DNA of 64,000 nucleotides from Axinella damicornis. Taxonomy: Eukaryota; Porifera; Demospongiae; Axinellida; Axinellidae. The DNA lies in assembly GCA_963931865.1 (NCBI GenBank), contig OZ007507.1:3688077-3752076 (forward strand). Reading direction: 5' to 3'. The notes beneath the pieces are model-generated. The model did no database searches, was not told where the DNA came from, and saw nothing but the letters and a program-made list of their open reading frames with translations. Position 1 is the first letter of the stretch. Each line of letters opens with the position of its first letter. The position numbers and the translations under genes are program-made. Positions 1 through 10,765 of the stretch are shown here, piece by piece.

Positions 1-345
1 AACCAACTCAGCAATAGATTCACCGTTGTCTTGTTTTGCTGCTGGTAGATCTCTTCACTCTTCAATCCACAAACAAAGCGAAATCGAAGAGCATCATTCA
101 GCTGTCCTCTGAACTCACAATGCATCTCAAGATGCCGCAACTCCACAACCAACTCCGCAATAGATTTGCCGTTGTCTTGTTTTGCTGTGGGTAGATCTCT
201 TCACTCTTCAAACAAAGCGAAATCGAAGAGCATCATTCAGCTGTCCTCTGAACACTCAATGCATCTCAAGACACCGTAGCTCTGCAATAGATTCACCATT
301 GTCTTTGTTTTGACAGTGGAAGTGGAACCGTTTGATGGTCTGTTG
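1..345 (-). mobile_element. Ty3/Gypsy-like gag remnant, internally duplicated
   Basis: Read on the minus strand, this segment encodes pieces typical of the gag region of Ty3/Gypsy LTR retrotransposons: a GESIAEL-type stretch, then a CEFRGQLNDALRFRFVCGL-type stretch. A segment of about 146 bp is present twice in tandem (copies starting near 1 and 147), and the second copy has lost bases around 209. Frames do not stay open across the segment, and no pol, protease or LTR is visible, so this is a dead fragment cut by the window edge. The assignment rests on the recognised gag motif alone. Confidence 0.55.
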
Positions 346-929
346 GATTGAAATGAGCTTTGAGGATGCATACAAATTACGGTTTGGTTGACGCTGTGAG
401 ACAGTGTAAGAGGGAAAACGTTTGGTACAATAACCTTCAGCAAAGCAAGTGCTTGTTTGTCCTCAATGCTGTTAATGATCTCAGGTTGGAAGTGTTCAGA
501 TCTCGCCATGATCCACAATCCTCAGTTGTAGTGACTTGTGTCAATTCGGTGAAACGGCAAAGCAAGTGGTGCAAAAGCCTAGGAATTGCACAAGTACAGG
601 GTTCTAGCTGACTGAGAGAGACATGGCCACATGCAGACAACAGAACAGTAGCAAATCTGAATGGTACAACTACAATACAGAGAACTGGAGAGAGATCTAG
701 AGTCAGACCAAGCATCCTATAGCTACCTGGGACTGGTGGTACCATGTCGAGAGCTATAGCTAGTCACAATTATTTTGTATACATTAGTTGACATCTCTGA
801 TCACTGAATACATACTTTTAACACAGTATAGTCTGTTTTTGAAACACCTGCACTTTTACCTGCCCTATTCCCACCCTTTTACCCCACCCCTTTCCGTTGC
901 TGTATTTACTCTTGTGTTGTCCCCGCATT

Positions 930-1005
930 GCTTGGATTTTCACTGATGAGGGCCACTGTATGGTGGCCGAAACGTCTGTTCAAACTGCTTGAAATATTTA
1001 TTCGG
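930..1005 (+). repeat. Hammerhead-like hairpin motif of a retroelement end
   Basis: CTGATGA at 943-949 is followed by a 6-bp stem (GGCCAC 951-956 with GTGGCC 963-968) and then GAAAC at 969-973. This order, CUGAUGA then stem II then GAAA, is the conserved core of hammerhead ribozymes, which are known in Penelope-like retroelements and retrozymes. One extra G sits between CTGATGA and the stem. A short possible stem I pairs TTTCA just upstream with TGAAA downstream. Activity is doubtful; it may be a degenerate repeat end. Confidence 0.35.
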
Positions 1006-1526
1006 TTGGTGCATGAGCTAATATACTGGGCACAGTAGTCTAGCTTGCAAGGCCTGTACGAATAGCTCCGGAAGTCTTGTATAATATTGTTGTATTTAAA
1101 TCTCCCGGTTTGATATTAATTGTGTATGAGTGGATCTTGAGAGGGAGTACAGTGTAATTACCAGTATGTACAGCTACCTTACTCATGCCATGGTTACACA
1201 ATGAATTGCTCAAATGTCCCACTTTGGATCAAATATCATTTTCTAGCAGATATTATCCCTCTTTGTCTCTTGGTTAGGTTGACACCTATGATTTGCCACA
1301 ACTTAGTCCAGTCTTTCTGATGACTCTAACTTGAGGGCATGGAATTTAATGCCTACATTCACCATAGCCTGTAGGGGACCCAATGATAAATCTAAGATGA
1401 AGTAACCTTGAATCAAGTGTGCTAGAACCCAAGAACCAAGTGACCATGTTTGCAAACTGCAGTTACTAATGCTTCTATGACTTCCACTTTGCCAGAAATA
1501 TACAATGCTTATAGAGAGTTAAAATG

Positions 1527-1852
1527 CCAAAATATGGGTTTTTCGATTTTATATGGGAGGTTATATAGGAACATACCTTCAACAGGTATGAACGGAGATG
1601 GTCCGGCTACTGACACACTCTGCTAATGGTACCTATTGATTTTCAACGATGCTTGCTAAAATTCATCGTTATAAGTCACTTCAAACGGATCAAAATATGT
1701 TTTTTTGTGATTTTATATGGGAGGTTATATACAAACATACCTTCAAAAGGTATCAACACAAGTGGTCCGGCTATTAACACACTCTACTAATGGTACCTAT
1801 TGATTTTCAAGAATGTTTGCTAAATTTCATTATGAAAAGTCACTTCAAACCA
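1527..1852. repeat. Two tandem copies of a ~163-bp anonymous repeat
   Basis: The segment beginning near 1527 (a tract containing GATTTTATATGGGAGGTTATA, then GGTCCGGCTA and TAATGGTACCTATTGATTTTC) is repeated from about 1689 with roughly 80-85% similarity by eye. Neither copy has a long open frame or recognisable terminal repeats. It looks like an old local duplication. Confidence 0.7.
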
Positions 1853-2547
1853 ATCATCTAATCTTCTATGGGGAAAATGTATTGTAATATTAAATGATTG
1901 CTAAATTAGTCACTTCACGGTCCATAGTTGGGTTGGTCCAGGCATTTTTGCACATGGTACATCAAGTGAAATCTATCAGTACCATTGGTTTCAGGGTGGA
2001 GCTTCAAAAGTCACTTGAACTAATCTTGACCTTCATTTTGACATTAACCCTTTCATGTCCAAGATACTGTGGTCAAAAAAGTAGCTCTGCTCACAAACTG
2101 CTTGTGTGGCTTTGATGCAACTCAGGTAGATATTCAGTTCTAGCACAACAGATTTGAAATTGCTTCACCTTCAATTTTTCCATTGGGAGCCCTACCATAG
2201 GTGTCCACTGTGAAATCACTTCATAGACGCAATGCCTAGTATTTGCTATTCACGCATACATGCATGCAGGTGCTCAGGAGCATGGCTATGGTTTCTGAAC
2301 ATCTGCTGAGCACATGGCTACAGCTCCCTGGCTGTAGTAGCCCCGCCCCCTCCACTGGCTGGCACATGTACACCCTCCGTTTACTAGATGATTGCGCAAT
2401 CACCACGCTAGCGCTGGCGCACGCGCATGGATCTGCCCCTGGAATGTGCTGATGGAGCTGTTTTGGGTCACATGACTTTTGTGGATACTTGTACCAGGGG
2501 CACTGACAGTTGCCGGAGTTGCATGGTAGTTTAGTATAGACACGGAT

Positions 2548-4080
2548 ATGTCAACCACTCCATCTGTGAAAATAGTGGAAGGAGAGCTCACTGTGGAAGA
2601 ACCATCGAATCAACCAACCACTCCATCTGTGAAAATAGTGGAAGGAGAGCTCACTGTGGAAGAACCATCGAATCAACCAACTCAGAAAGTAGTTGGAGAG
2701 ATTACAGAAGAGACATCAAGTCGGTTGTATGACACTCAAAATCCTGCCTGTATCTGCAATGAACAGCTTGTTGCCGATCCAGCATTGATATCAGATGATC
2801 TGAAATGTCCTCTCTGCCTTGATCTTCTGAAAGAACCCGCCCTTACAAGCTGCTGTGGCCAACACTTCTGCCAAGAATGTATTGACAATGTAAAAGCTGC
2901 AACACACGTATGCCCCCTTTGCAACGAAAAAGGATTTAACACTTTCTTAGACAAACAAAAGCAGCGTACAGTCAATGCGCTCAAAGTGTACTGTAGGATG
3001 CGGGTTAGGGGGTGTGAGTGGGAGGGAGAACTGGGGAAACTTGATCGGCATTTGGATGTCCATGGAGGAGATTGTCAGTTTGGAGAGGTGGAGTGTGAGT
3101 TTGGTCCAGCTGGGTGCATGGGAAATGTCCTACGCAGAGATGTGGTTAAACATCAGCAAGAGTGTGTGCAACAGCACCTCCGGCTAATGACACGATTCAG
3201 TTTGAAGAGCATTGAGAATTTTGAGCGGAGGTTGTGTGAGCAGAAAACAAGTTTTGAACAGCACCTAGTGCAGAAAGATCAAGAGATTCGAGCAGTTCAT
3301 AATCAGCTTGAACAAAACAATGATAAAATATGCCAGCTAGAGTTGGAAGGCCACAAAGTTGCTGATCAATTGGAGTTGAAAGACCAGGAGATTGCTGATA
3401 TCCAGCATCAATTGGAGTTGAAAGACCAGGAGATTGCTGATATCCAACATCAACTGGAGTTGAATAATCAGGAGAGTGTTGATACCATTGAGCCAGATGA
3501 TATATGGCCTGACTCAGATCTAGCGTCAAGTGAACCAGTGGAACCCACTGATGACCGAGATGTAGCTGTACACCCTTCCCCTGCAATTCAACATATAACA
3601 CTGAAGCCACCCATCAAGCAAGAAATACCAGTTGTACCAGTGGAAGTTACAATGACACTTTTCAGCAAATACGAATTCTTTGGTCAACATGTCACGTGGT
3701 ACTCCCCTCCATTCTACACCCATGATGGTGGGTACATGTTGTGTCTTTCCATCAATAGAGATGGTCCCGAAGGTTACTACAACATGTTCGTTAACGTATG
3801 CTTGATGCGTGGAGAATTTGATGACCATCTGCAATTCCCATTCCGTGCATATGTTGAAGTAGAAATTACCAATCACAAAACAGGAGAGAATATAGAAGAA
3901 GTGATTACTTTTCGGGATTCAGACGATCAGAATTGGGGAGACAGAGTACTTGCACCATTAAAAAGAAATGCTCGTGGGCATCGCAGTGAAGGCATACCAA
4001 AATTTATACTGAGCGAAGAGTGTGCTATTAATGATTCCCTCAAACTTCGAGTTACGAATGTTAGCTTCAATCAGCGATGA
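2548..4080 (+). CDS. TRAF-like RING / TRAF-zinc-finger / coiled-coil / MATH protein
   Basis: This single uninterrupted frame encodes 510 aa. A C3HC4 RING finger lies at about residues 87-125 (CPLC, then CGQHFCQEC, then CPLC). TRAF-type zinc fingers follow at about 146-206, a coiled coil at about 215-325, and a C-terminal MATH (TRAF-C) domain at about 365-505. This is TRAF-family architecture: a RING E3 ligase that trimerises through its coiled coil and binds receptors or adaptors through MATH. The N-terminus carries a 21-residue segment (TTPSVKIVEGELTVEEPSNQP) twice in a row, from two identical 63-bp copies at 2554-2616 and 2617-2679. A 14-residue coiled-coil unit (LELKDQEIADIQHQ) is also repeated. 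The start is the first ATG in frame. The lack of introns, unlike the neighbouring genes, suggests a retroposed or lineage-expanded member. Orthology to a particular vertebrate TRAF is not claimed. Confidence 0.9.
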   Translation: MSTTPSVKIVEGELTVEEPSNQPTTPSVKIVEGELTVEEPSNQPTQKVVGEITEETSSRLYDTQNPACICNEQLVADPALISDDLKCPLCLDLLKEPALTSCCGQHFCQECIDNVKAATHVCPLCNEKGFNTFLDKQKQRTVNALKVYCRMRVRGCEWEGELGKLDRHLDVHGGDCQFGEVECEFGPAGCMGNVLRRDVVKHQQECVQQHLRLMTRFSLKSIENFERRLCEQKTSFEQHLVQKDQEIRAVHNQLEQNNDKICQLELEGHKVADQLELKDQEIADIQHQLELKDQEIADIQHQLELNNQESVDTIEPDDIWPDSDLASSEPVEPTDDRDVAVHPSPAIQHITLKPPIKQEIPVVPVEVTMTLFSKYEFFGQHVTWYSPPFYTHDGGYMLCLSINRDGPEGYYNMFVNVCLMRGEFDDHLQFPFRAYVEVEITNHKTGENIEEVITFRDSDDQNWGDRVLAPLKRNARGHRSEGIPKFILSEECAINDSLKLRVTNVSFNQR

Positions 4081-4355
4081 AACACTTTTCTTAGCTGTGG
4101 ACCTCTGTGCTTATGTAAGTATCGTTTTGGGTGGGGCTAACCCCATACTGTTGAGAAGTGCTGGTTGTATTACTGTATACAAGTTGTAATTTTTCCCACA
4201 TAAGGCATGACATTATAACATTCGAGTCACTCTAGATCTGCAGTGTCATCACAGATTTTCCCAGCATAGATTGTGTCACAGACACCTGTTAGCTGACTAA
4301 GCTGTTAGAGTGAAGGGTTTCCTGAAACCCTGCATTCAAGGAAGCCGCAATCAAT

Positions 4356-4440
4356 TAGCCTTGTTCCCAGGCTCCTCCCCAGCTTTTTGTCACATACAGT
4401 ATGTGACAAAAAGCTGGGGAGGAGCCTGGGAACGAGGCTA
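4356..4440. mobile_element. Fold-back MITE, TAGCCTCG family
   Basis: An almost perfect 85-bp inverted repeat begins TAGCCTTGTTCCCAGGCTCC and ends with the complementary GGAGCCTGGGAACGAGGCTA, with arms of about 38 bp meeting at a short central palindrome. GCAATCA occurs on both flanks but slightly offset, so the target duplication is decayed. It is one of about two dozen copies in the window. Confidence 0.75.
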
Positions 4441-5478
4441 TAGCAATCACAATGCTGCAGCAGTGTATATATACCATTAAGACTATTAGTTTCGTTTAGG
4501 ATAGAGGTTGTAATTGTAAGTTTAGTTTTACTTTAATTACTCAAAAGGGGTAATTACTTAGTGCTAAAAGAACTTTTAGTTAACCACCCTCATTTTGGGT
4601 GATTTCAAAGTTTTACTATATAAAAATTATTGAATTAGTGAGACTATAGTTGCACTGTAGTCTGCAAGAGTTTGTTGTGTTGGTTCTATTACTGCATGTT
4701 GCTGGTTGCACTTGAATATATACCAGTCCCGAATTCAATGGCATGTCCCACAGATCACAATTGGAGATCTTGACCTCTCATTAATTGGGTGACTGATCGA
4801 ATCTGGAGGTCAAAATGTGCACAGTGTTGTTTTGGCTATCAGAGTATTGTATACATAGTTAACATACATGCAATCACTACAGTACCATAATTATAGTTCG
4901 AACCCTTCAATCTAGCTGTAACTGTTATAGCTAACTATAGCTAAAATTACGAATGAAATCAGAGCTCAATCGAGAGTAACTGAGCACAACTAAAGCTGTG
5001 CTGGAGCACATGTAGTCTAGCTAGCTGCTAGACCCTCCTCTCCCCTCCCCAGAAACGGAAAAACAGGAAAGGACATGCACATCCTTCTGTTTCCGGGGTG
5101 GGAAGAGGAGGGTCTAGCAGCTAGACTTCCTGTGTACTATTTCGCCCCTCCTTGATTGAAACACTTATAGTGCCACACTCCCTCACTCTCTCCCACACCC
5201 ACTGACTCCCACCCTACTCAAAATGGATCACCTGAAACATGCATGATTGTTAATTCCTTGTACCCAACCGACAATTACATGTGTGGAATTCCGAGTACAC
5301 GTAGATCACTAAAGCAATAGTAGGTACATAATTCAATCACTAAGATACTGATCACGAAAGACACACTCAATGACATGTCTGCTATGGTAGCAACATGTAT
5401 TGTTATAATACGGATAATAAATAGTTATGATGTAAAAAATGCATTGATGCTTCTCCCCTGAAGTAAAATCCAGAACAG
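4441..5478. other. Intergenic region between convergent TRAF-like and ABCB genes
   Basis: AT-rich sequence with no recognisable gene. It should hold the 3' UTRs of both flanking genes. The only structure found is a fold-back at about 5013-5126. Confidence 0.5.
5013..5126. mobile_element. Fold-back element with GCTAGACCCTCC arms
   Basis: GTCTAGCTAGCTGCTAGACCC and the complementary GGGTCTAGCAGCTAGAC bound a region of about 114 bp. The arms continue inward through CTCCTC/GAGGAG, and shorter CCGGAA-type pairing lies in the loop. No clear target duplication was found. The termini resemble the larger element at 36777-37210. Confidence 0.55.
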
Positions 5479-8400
5479 CTATTCCATTTTGTGATGATTG
5501 CCATCACTGCTGCTGCTGAGTAGTCCATTGCCAGCATCCCCTGCCATCAGCTGTCTCAGCACGAGCTGCTTGTACACACCTCCCTGACTAATGAGCTCAT
5601 CATGAGTGCCCTGCTCAACCACACAACCCTTCTCTATCACCACTACCTGTATGGGTGTGTATGTATGTGTGAAACAGAGGCAAAGTCTGGTTATATTCTG
5701 TAGGGGTGTTGTCTTGGCACTAGCCTCATTCCCAGACCTACAGAATTAGGGCCTGGAATGATGCACTGGAATGTATGCAAGCTACAAAGAAAGTCCAAAC
5801 ACGGTTAGATGAGTTCGTTGTAGACGGCAGCCTTCTTCCTTACTTGTGAGGCATTTCTGACGGTGGAGAGTCTGTGAGCAATGACCAGCACAGTCCTGCC
5901 CTCCATGGCTCTGTCAATTGCCTCCTGTACGAGATGTTCACTCTCCGCATCAAGAGCACTTGTGGCCTGGGGGGGGGGGGGGGGGGGGGGGGGGAGAGAG
6001 AGAGAGAGGTGGGGAGGGAGGATGGGTGGGAAGAGGTACATGGAGGAAGGGAGCAGAGCAATGACAAGGGAGAGGATTCACAACAGCTATACAACCATTA
6101 GATGGCTACTGTGTATACTGGTGAGAAGTCAGATCTTGCTAGCCAAGAACTTCAAGCTGTGTCCCGTGCTATGTAGCCGCACTGACCTCATCCAATAGCA
6201 AGATGTCAGGGTTGAGCAGAAGGGCCCTGGCTATGGCGATACGCTGCTTCTGTCCTCCCGACAGCCTCACCCCCCTCTCCCCCACCATTGTGTCGTAGCC
6301 CTCCTGCCAGAACAAACATGCAATGACATGCAAGACATGTAAACATGCTCCTGAAGTGACATCAGCAATAGTGAATAATACAGTTGCCTCACAAATGTGA
6401 CAACTGACTCACCTCAAAGGAGGTGATGAAGTCTTGTGCGTTGGCCTGCCGGGCCACCTCCTCAATCTGACAGAGAGAGAGGTGGAGGATTAGGAGGACA
6501 TTTGAAAACACCCAAATGCGTGCTGGAAAGCAGCACACTGACCTCCTCCTTTGTGGCATCCTCCTTCCCATAAGTTATGTTGTCAGCAATGGAGCAAGCA
6601 AACAGCACAGGCTCCTGACTGACCAGCCCGATGTGCCTGCGGAACCACCTGGGATCCAAGTCACGCAAGTTGTGCCCACCTGTACACCACACAGGGGGAG
6701 AAAATTCGAGATAGCGAGATCTTATCCAGGGTTCAACTGATCCTACCCAGGGTTTCAACTGATCCTACCCAGGGTTTCAACAGTTACACAGATCCTACCC
6801 AGGGTTTCAACTGATCCTATCAACTGATCCTACGTGTTTCAACTGATCCGGTTTCAACCGATCCTATCCAGGGTTCAACAGTTAAAATTACTGATCTTAC
6901 CCAGAAGAACTCGTCCACTTGATAGTTCATAGAAGTGCTCAATGAGTCTGACAATGGTGGACTTCCCCCCTCCAGAGGGGCCTACAAGCGCTACCACCTG
7001 ACCAGGGTGTACTGTGAAACTTACATCCTGCGTGTGTACATGTGTGAAGTACATTGTGTGAGGTACATTGTGTGAGTGGTGTACACGTGTGTGGGGGTGA
7101 CAATTTGAGAGTAGGGTGCATATATGTGAGTGGAGGAGGGCAGGTCTGTACCTTAAGGACTTGTTCATCCGGACGGGAAGGATAGAAGAAACAGACCTTC
7201 TCAAAACTGATACCTGTGAGGGAAGAGAGAGACAGGTGAGTGGCTTGTGCTACTGAAGTGAACCGAGTCATCCCTACCTCCTTTGAAGGGTTCAAACACA
7301 AGAGTGCCATCCCTGATCTCACTGACCCGATCTAGGAGCTCAAAGATACGAACTGATGCCCCCACCGCCTGCAAAAGGACAATATGCACAGCTACAGACA
7401 GTTTTGGGGAAAGAGTGCAGCAATGTGACGTGATTCCTTGTGTGTGTGACACAGTCAGTGTAGCAACCCGGTACCACCCATGACATGCCCACAGCCAATG
7501 CAATTGGAACTCCAGATTGAGATGCTGAGGTAGGAATTCCTTATTACTGGTTGGCCCGACTTGCCAGTACAGCTCTTAGGAAAGGCGCACAAAGATTCTG
7601 ACCACACGGTCGTGATCACTGTTGTTCACGGACGCTTCATGCCAAAACTCACCGTGCTGGCAAAGGTGTGAGCGCTGTAACAATTTCTTGTCTTCCCTTT
7701 GGCTGCCATTGCTAGCGATGAACTGAGCGTAGTTGCCACATGGCATGTGTGTTAACTGGAACGAATTGCAATACTTAGCTTGCACTACGGTGCGTCGCAC
7801 CCAGGGTTGCAACGGCTACCAGGAGCGCAGTTGCCCCTCGAAGTAGGAATTCCTTATTACTGGTTGGCCAGGGCTACAACCTGAGGCTCCACCCATCACC
7901 TGAGACTCCACCCACTGAATTTGTATCAGTGCAACTGCTGACCTGCATGAACTCGCCATACAGGTTAGACAGGAAGGCAAAGCACATGGCGAGGTTGAGC
8001 GTGTACAGCATCAGTGCAATGAGAGTGCCGGCCTGGAGACTGCTGTGAAACACCAGGTAGCCCCCATACCACAGAACCAAACTGGAAGCGCCCTGAGAAG
8101 GGGTAAGAGGAGGGAGGAAGGAGGGAGAAAGAGAGAGAGGGGAGGTGGGAGGGACGAAGGAGGGAAGGAGAGGAGGTGGGAGGAAGGAGGAAGGGAAGGA
8201 AGGAGGCAAACATCAAGAAAGGAGAGGAAGGAGAGGAGGTGAGGCGGGAGCAAATGCATTAGGGAAAGGAGGGGAAGCGTTGCACCAGCTGTGACTTACA
8301 TACATTAGCAGTCCCACAACACCTGTGAATACTCCTGCAGAGAGAGAGAGAGGGAGAGAGAGAGAAAGTAATCTCTCTACCACAGCTAGGTTACTCTATC

Positions 8401-9386
8401 TAGATCACTGTATCGCAGCAAGGTTACCGTCAGACAGTAAACTGGCTTACCAGTGAGAATGGCCAGTTTCTTCCCCAGTTCATAGCTCTTGTCAATATCC
8501 ACACCATACAGCCGGGTCATTTTGGACTCGTTGGAGAAGGACCTCACAGTGACCACATTGCTGATGGACTCCTCCGCTGTGCTGTTCGCATGGGCCAACT
8601 TGTCCTGGAAGTTCTTGCGAAGGTTCTTCAAGAATCGACCTACGGTGTGAGCGAGTATGGTTGTGTAGGTGAGAGCAAGTGTGTGATCTAGCAAATGTAT
8701 TCACAAGCACGTTTAACATACAATCATGTACCAGCAGCAGATGTGTTAACAAATTACCACGAGCAGAAACATGCACAAATTTTCTTACCATACTGTACTG
8801 CAGCTATTGCAATGATGGGCACGACAGAGAGGAGCACGGCCGTCAGCTTGGCACTAATGTAGAACATGAGTCCAATGGAGATGACCATCTGGAGGGTGTA
8901 GCGTGCCAGCATCGAGATGTTTACGGTGACCGCATTTTGGACCACCTGTGTGTCCGAGCCAAGCCGATTGGTCAGTTCACCCGTCCTAGGGGAGTGGAAG
9001 AGTGTGTGTTGAGGGATGGGAGTGGTGGCTTTGAATGTAGACTTTGCCTCGTACCCAGGCCCTGCCCCACTGGCCTGGGTACGAGGCTAATGTAGACTAT
9101 GACAGACGACTCTGCACCAAGTTACCTGCTCTTGTCAAAGAACCCCATTTCTTGCTGTATGATGGCTGTGAACAGCTGCACAAAGCAACCATACACAAGA
9201 GTCATTGCTGGACACTCACCACGACCTTCTTGAGTACCTTTTTCCTGAGTCTGGCAACGAATCTTTCTCCTGCCAAGCCGAAGAGCATCGCTCGGAAGAG
9301 GGAGGCGATAGAAGCAGCCAGGAAGACCCCCACCAGGAGTAGCACTTCTTGATTCATCCTCCCTGTGTGTGAGCACATTATCGTGT

Positions 9387-9417
<31 letters not shown>

Positions 9418-10631
9418 GGGGGACAGGCCAAGTAACCATGTAGACTGCATTAGGGGTGGTGGCTGATTTGGTATTGAACATACACATTGTGTACGGTGTG
9501 CATGTGACGTTCCCTGGAGGTCGGAAGCCGTACTTGGCGGTGCTGTGTGTGTAGAAAGTACGATGTGAGCCACTGGACTCTATAGGATTGACTAGCCTCA
9601 TTCCCACTCAGGCGCTCCACCTTCCGAGCGCCTGAGAACGAGGGCAAGGATTGAGGAGCCCAGTGAACATGTCTTACCAGTTTGTCTGGTTTGGCATAGC
9701 AAAGTTGATAACCTTTCCAAACAGGTATGGAGCCAGGGATACACATCCAGAGGAGACGAATAGGCAGACGATACCGAGTAGAAGGATGGGGTATTCCTGT
9801 GGGTGTACAGGTGTGTGGGTGTACAGGTGTGTGGGTGTACAGGTGTGTGAGTGTACAGGTGTGTGGGTGTGCAGGTTAGGATGCAACATGTGGTGTCCAT
9901 GAAGTAGTGTACTTGGTTCACAGGCACAGACAAGCATGCAGTCTTACCGGTTTTGCAAGCAATGCAAGTCTCTTCAGATCCGCTTTCTTCTTCGGTTTCT
10001 CTTCCCCATCTTGTTGGTTGATGATCAATCGTAGCTGCTGTATGCGAATCATGCGGCGCAAGAAGTACCAACTTGAAGCACCAAAAACAATCTCTAACGC
10101 TGGGAATACGATTGCCACTATACAGAGAATCTTGTATGTGATGCTCATGTTGAGCTCAGGGTTGGAGGGGACATTCCAGTTCTTGTTGACGATCTGGTGC
10201 AGGATCAACCCGCCCTTCACTATGGCATAGATCAGGCTCATGAAAGATATGAGGAAGATGACAAACAGGCATAAAATGGACAGCATCCTGCTCGATTTCT
10301 GTCTCCTTTCATTGGTCACTGACGCTTGCATCAGGCTGTGGTGTTCCAGGTAGTAGAAGCAAGCGACCAGGACAACCCCCCTCACGGCGGCTATGCATGC
10401 CAGATCAAAGGTAGAGTGTGTGAAGGAGAAGTCCTCCACGCTGTCCTCCAAGTAGGTGGTGTCCCCCCCTGCCGCCCACAGGGCAACGCAAGCAAGCGAG
10501 TCCAACGCAACCAGAAGTGTTGCAACGCTCGTGAAGCGAAGCAGTGGGAGATGGGACATCCGCCTTCTTGGCTCTGGAGTTTCTGCCATCTCGGATGGCC
10601 TGGTTCCTTGGCCCTTCACCTGGACGCTCAT
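5479..10631 (-). CDS. ABCB-family half-transporter (TAP-like / ABCB9-10-like)
   Basis: Sixteen exons on the minus strand, from 5' to 3': 10631-9948, 9796-9678, 9358-9220, 9175-9126, 8985-8789, 8639-8451, 8334-8300, 8092-7943, 7368-7278, 7213-7152, 7027-6901, 6679-6543, 6466-6413, 6303-6187, 5966-5844, 5646-5479. All phases close, giving about 813 aa. Exon 1 encodes about four hydrophobic segments resembling the extra N-terminal TMD0 of TAP and TAPL/ABCB9. A six-helix core follows with the half-transporter signature [14 protein letters not shown]. The ATPase domain has Walker [10 protein letters not shown] (588-596), Q-loop SQEPVLF, signature LSGGQ (692-696), Walker B LLLDE (Asp716) and H-loop His748. 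One half-transporter would dimerise to move peptides or similar solutes across an organelle membrane. TMD0 points to the TAP-like branch, but parts of the core look equally like ABCB10, so no symbol is given. A second in-frame Met lies 14 codons downstream of the chosen start. Confidence 0.88.
5969..5994. repeat. G26 homopolymer serving as a splice-acceptor tract
   Basis: An uninterrupted run of G on the plus strand lies immediately upstream (in gene orientation) of ABCB exon 15. On the transcript it is a run of C ending in CAG. It is followed on the plus strand by a GA repeat to about 6008. Confidence 0.8.
6718..6898. repeat. ~22-bp minisatellite in an ABCB intron
   Basis: Units of the form GATCCTACCCAGGGTTTCAACT recur about seven times with truncations, filling most of the intron between 6680 and 6900. 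Confidence 0.75.
7531..7867. repeat. 27-bp direct repeat flanking ~283 bp in an ABCB intron
   Basis: GTAGGAATTCCTTATTACTG plus TTGGCC occurs at 7531-7557 and again at 7841-7867. The enclosed sequence is GC-richer than its surroundings and has no inverted termini that I can see. It could be a local duplication or an insertion that duplicated its target. Confidence 0.5.
8100..8240. repeat. Polypurine (GGAGGA-type) tract in an ABCB intron
   Basis: Simple purine-rich sequence; on the transcript it is a long polypyrimidine stretch just upstream of the exon at 8092-7943. It generates spurious long open frames. Confidence 0.7.
9044..9089. mobile_element. 46-bp fold-back MITE with 9-bp target duplication
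   Basis: The element runs from TTGCCTCGTACCCAGGC to GCCTGGGTACGAGGCTA. It is flanked by an exact direct repeat ATGTAGACT (9035-9043 and 9090-9098). The 9-bp target duplication is typical of Mutator-like transposition. It lies in an ABCB intron. Confidence 0.8.
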
Positions 10632-10765
10632 GAGGTATGTACTAGCAGGCTGCAGCTTGGAGCTTGTAAACTTTGCTGTGTGTAACTCCTCATGCCCCTT
10701 TATTAACTAACTAATTATCCCTATTTACTGCGCATGCGTAGAATTTTGTTCCTTTTCCAAAGCAC
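10632..10765. promoter_or_regulatory. Bidirectional promoter between ABCB and RPL23A
   Basis: Only 134 bp separate the two divergent start codons. The interval contains CTGCGCATGCGTAG near 10729-10742, matching the NRF1-type palindrome TGCGCATGCGCA. A pyrimidine-rich stretch (TTTTGTTCCTTTTCC) lies just before the RPL23A ATG, as expected for a TOP-type ribosomal-protein mRNA start. That the transcription starts lie inside this interval is inferred. Confidence 0.6.

Larger units (their letters stand above)
346..2547. other. Intergenic, repeat-derived sequence
   Basis: I see no convincing gene here; the short open frames lack recognisable domains. The stretch holds a hammerhead-like hairpin motif near 943-973 and a direct duplication at 1527-1852 (separate entries). 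The last few hundred bases should contain the promoter and 5' UTR of the TRAF-like gene. No TATA box was identified. Confidence 0.5.

Noticed and set aside
4356..4440. Perfect hairpins as bacterial-type terminators or microRNA precursors
   Set aside because: The genome is eukaryotic, the same ends recur at many loci with target duplications, and no small-RNA evidence is available; transposon origin explains them.
4890..4960. GGGTTCGAACT on the minus strand as a tRNA B box
   Set aside because: No matching A box or cloverleaf could be drawn.
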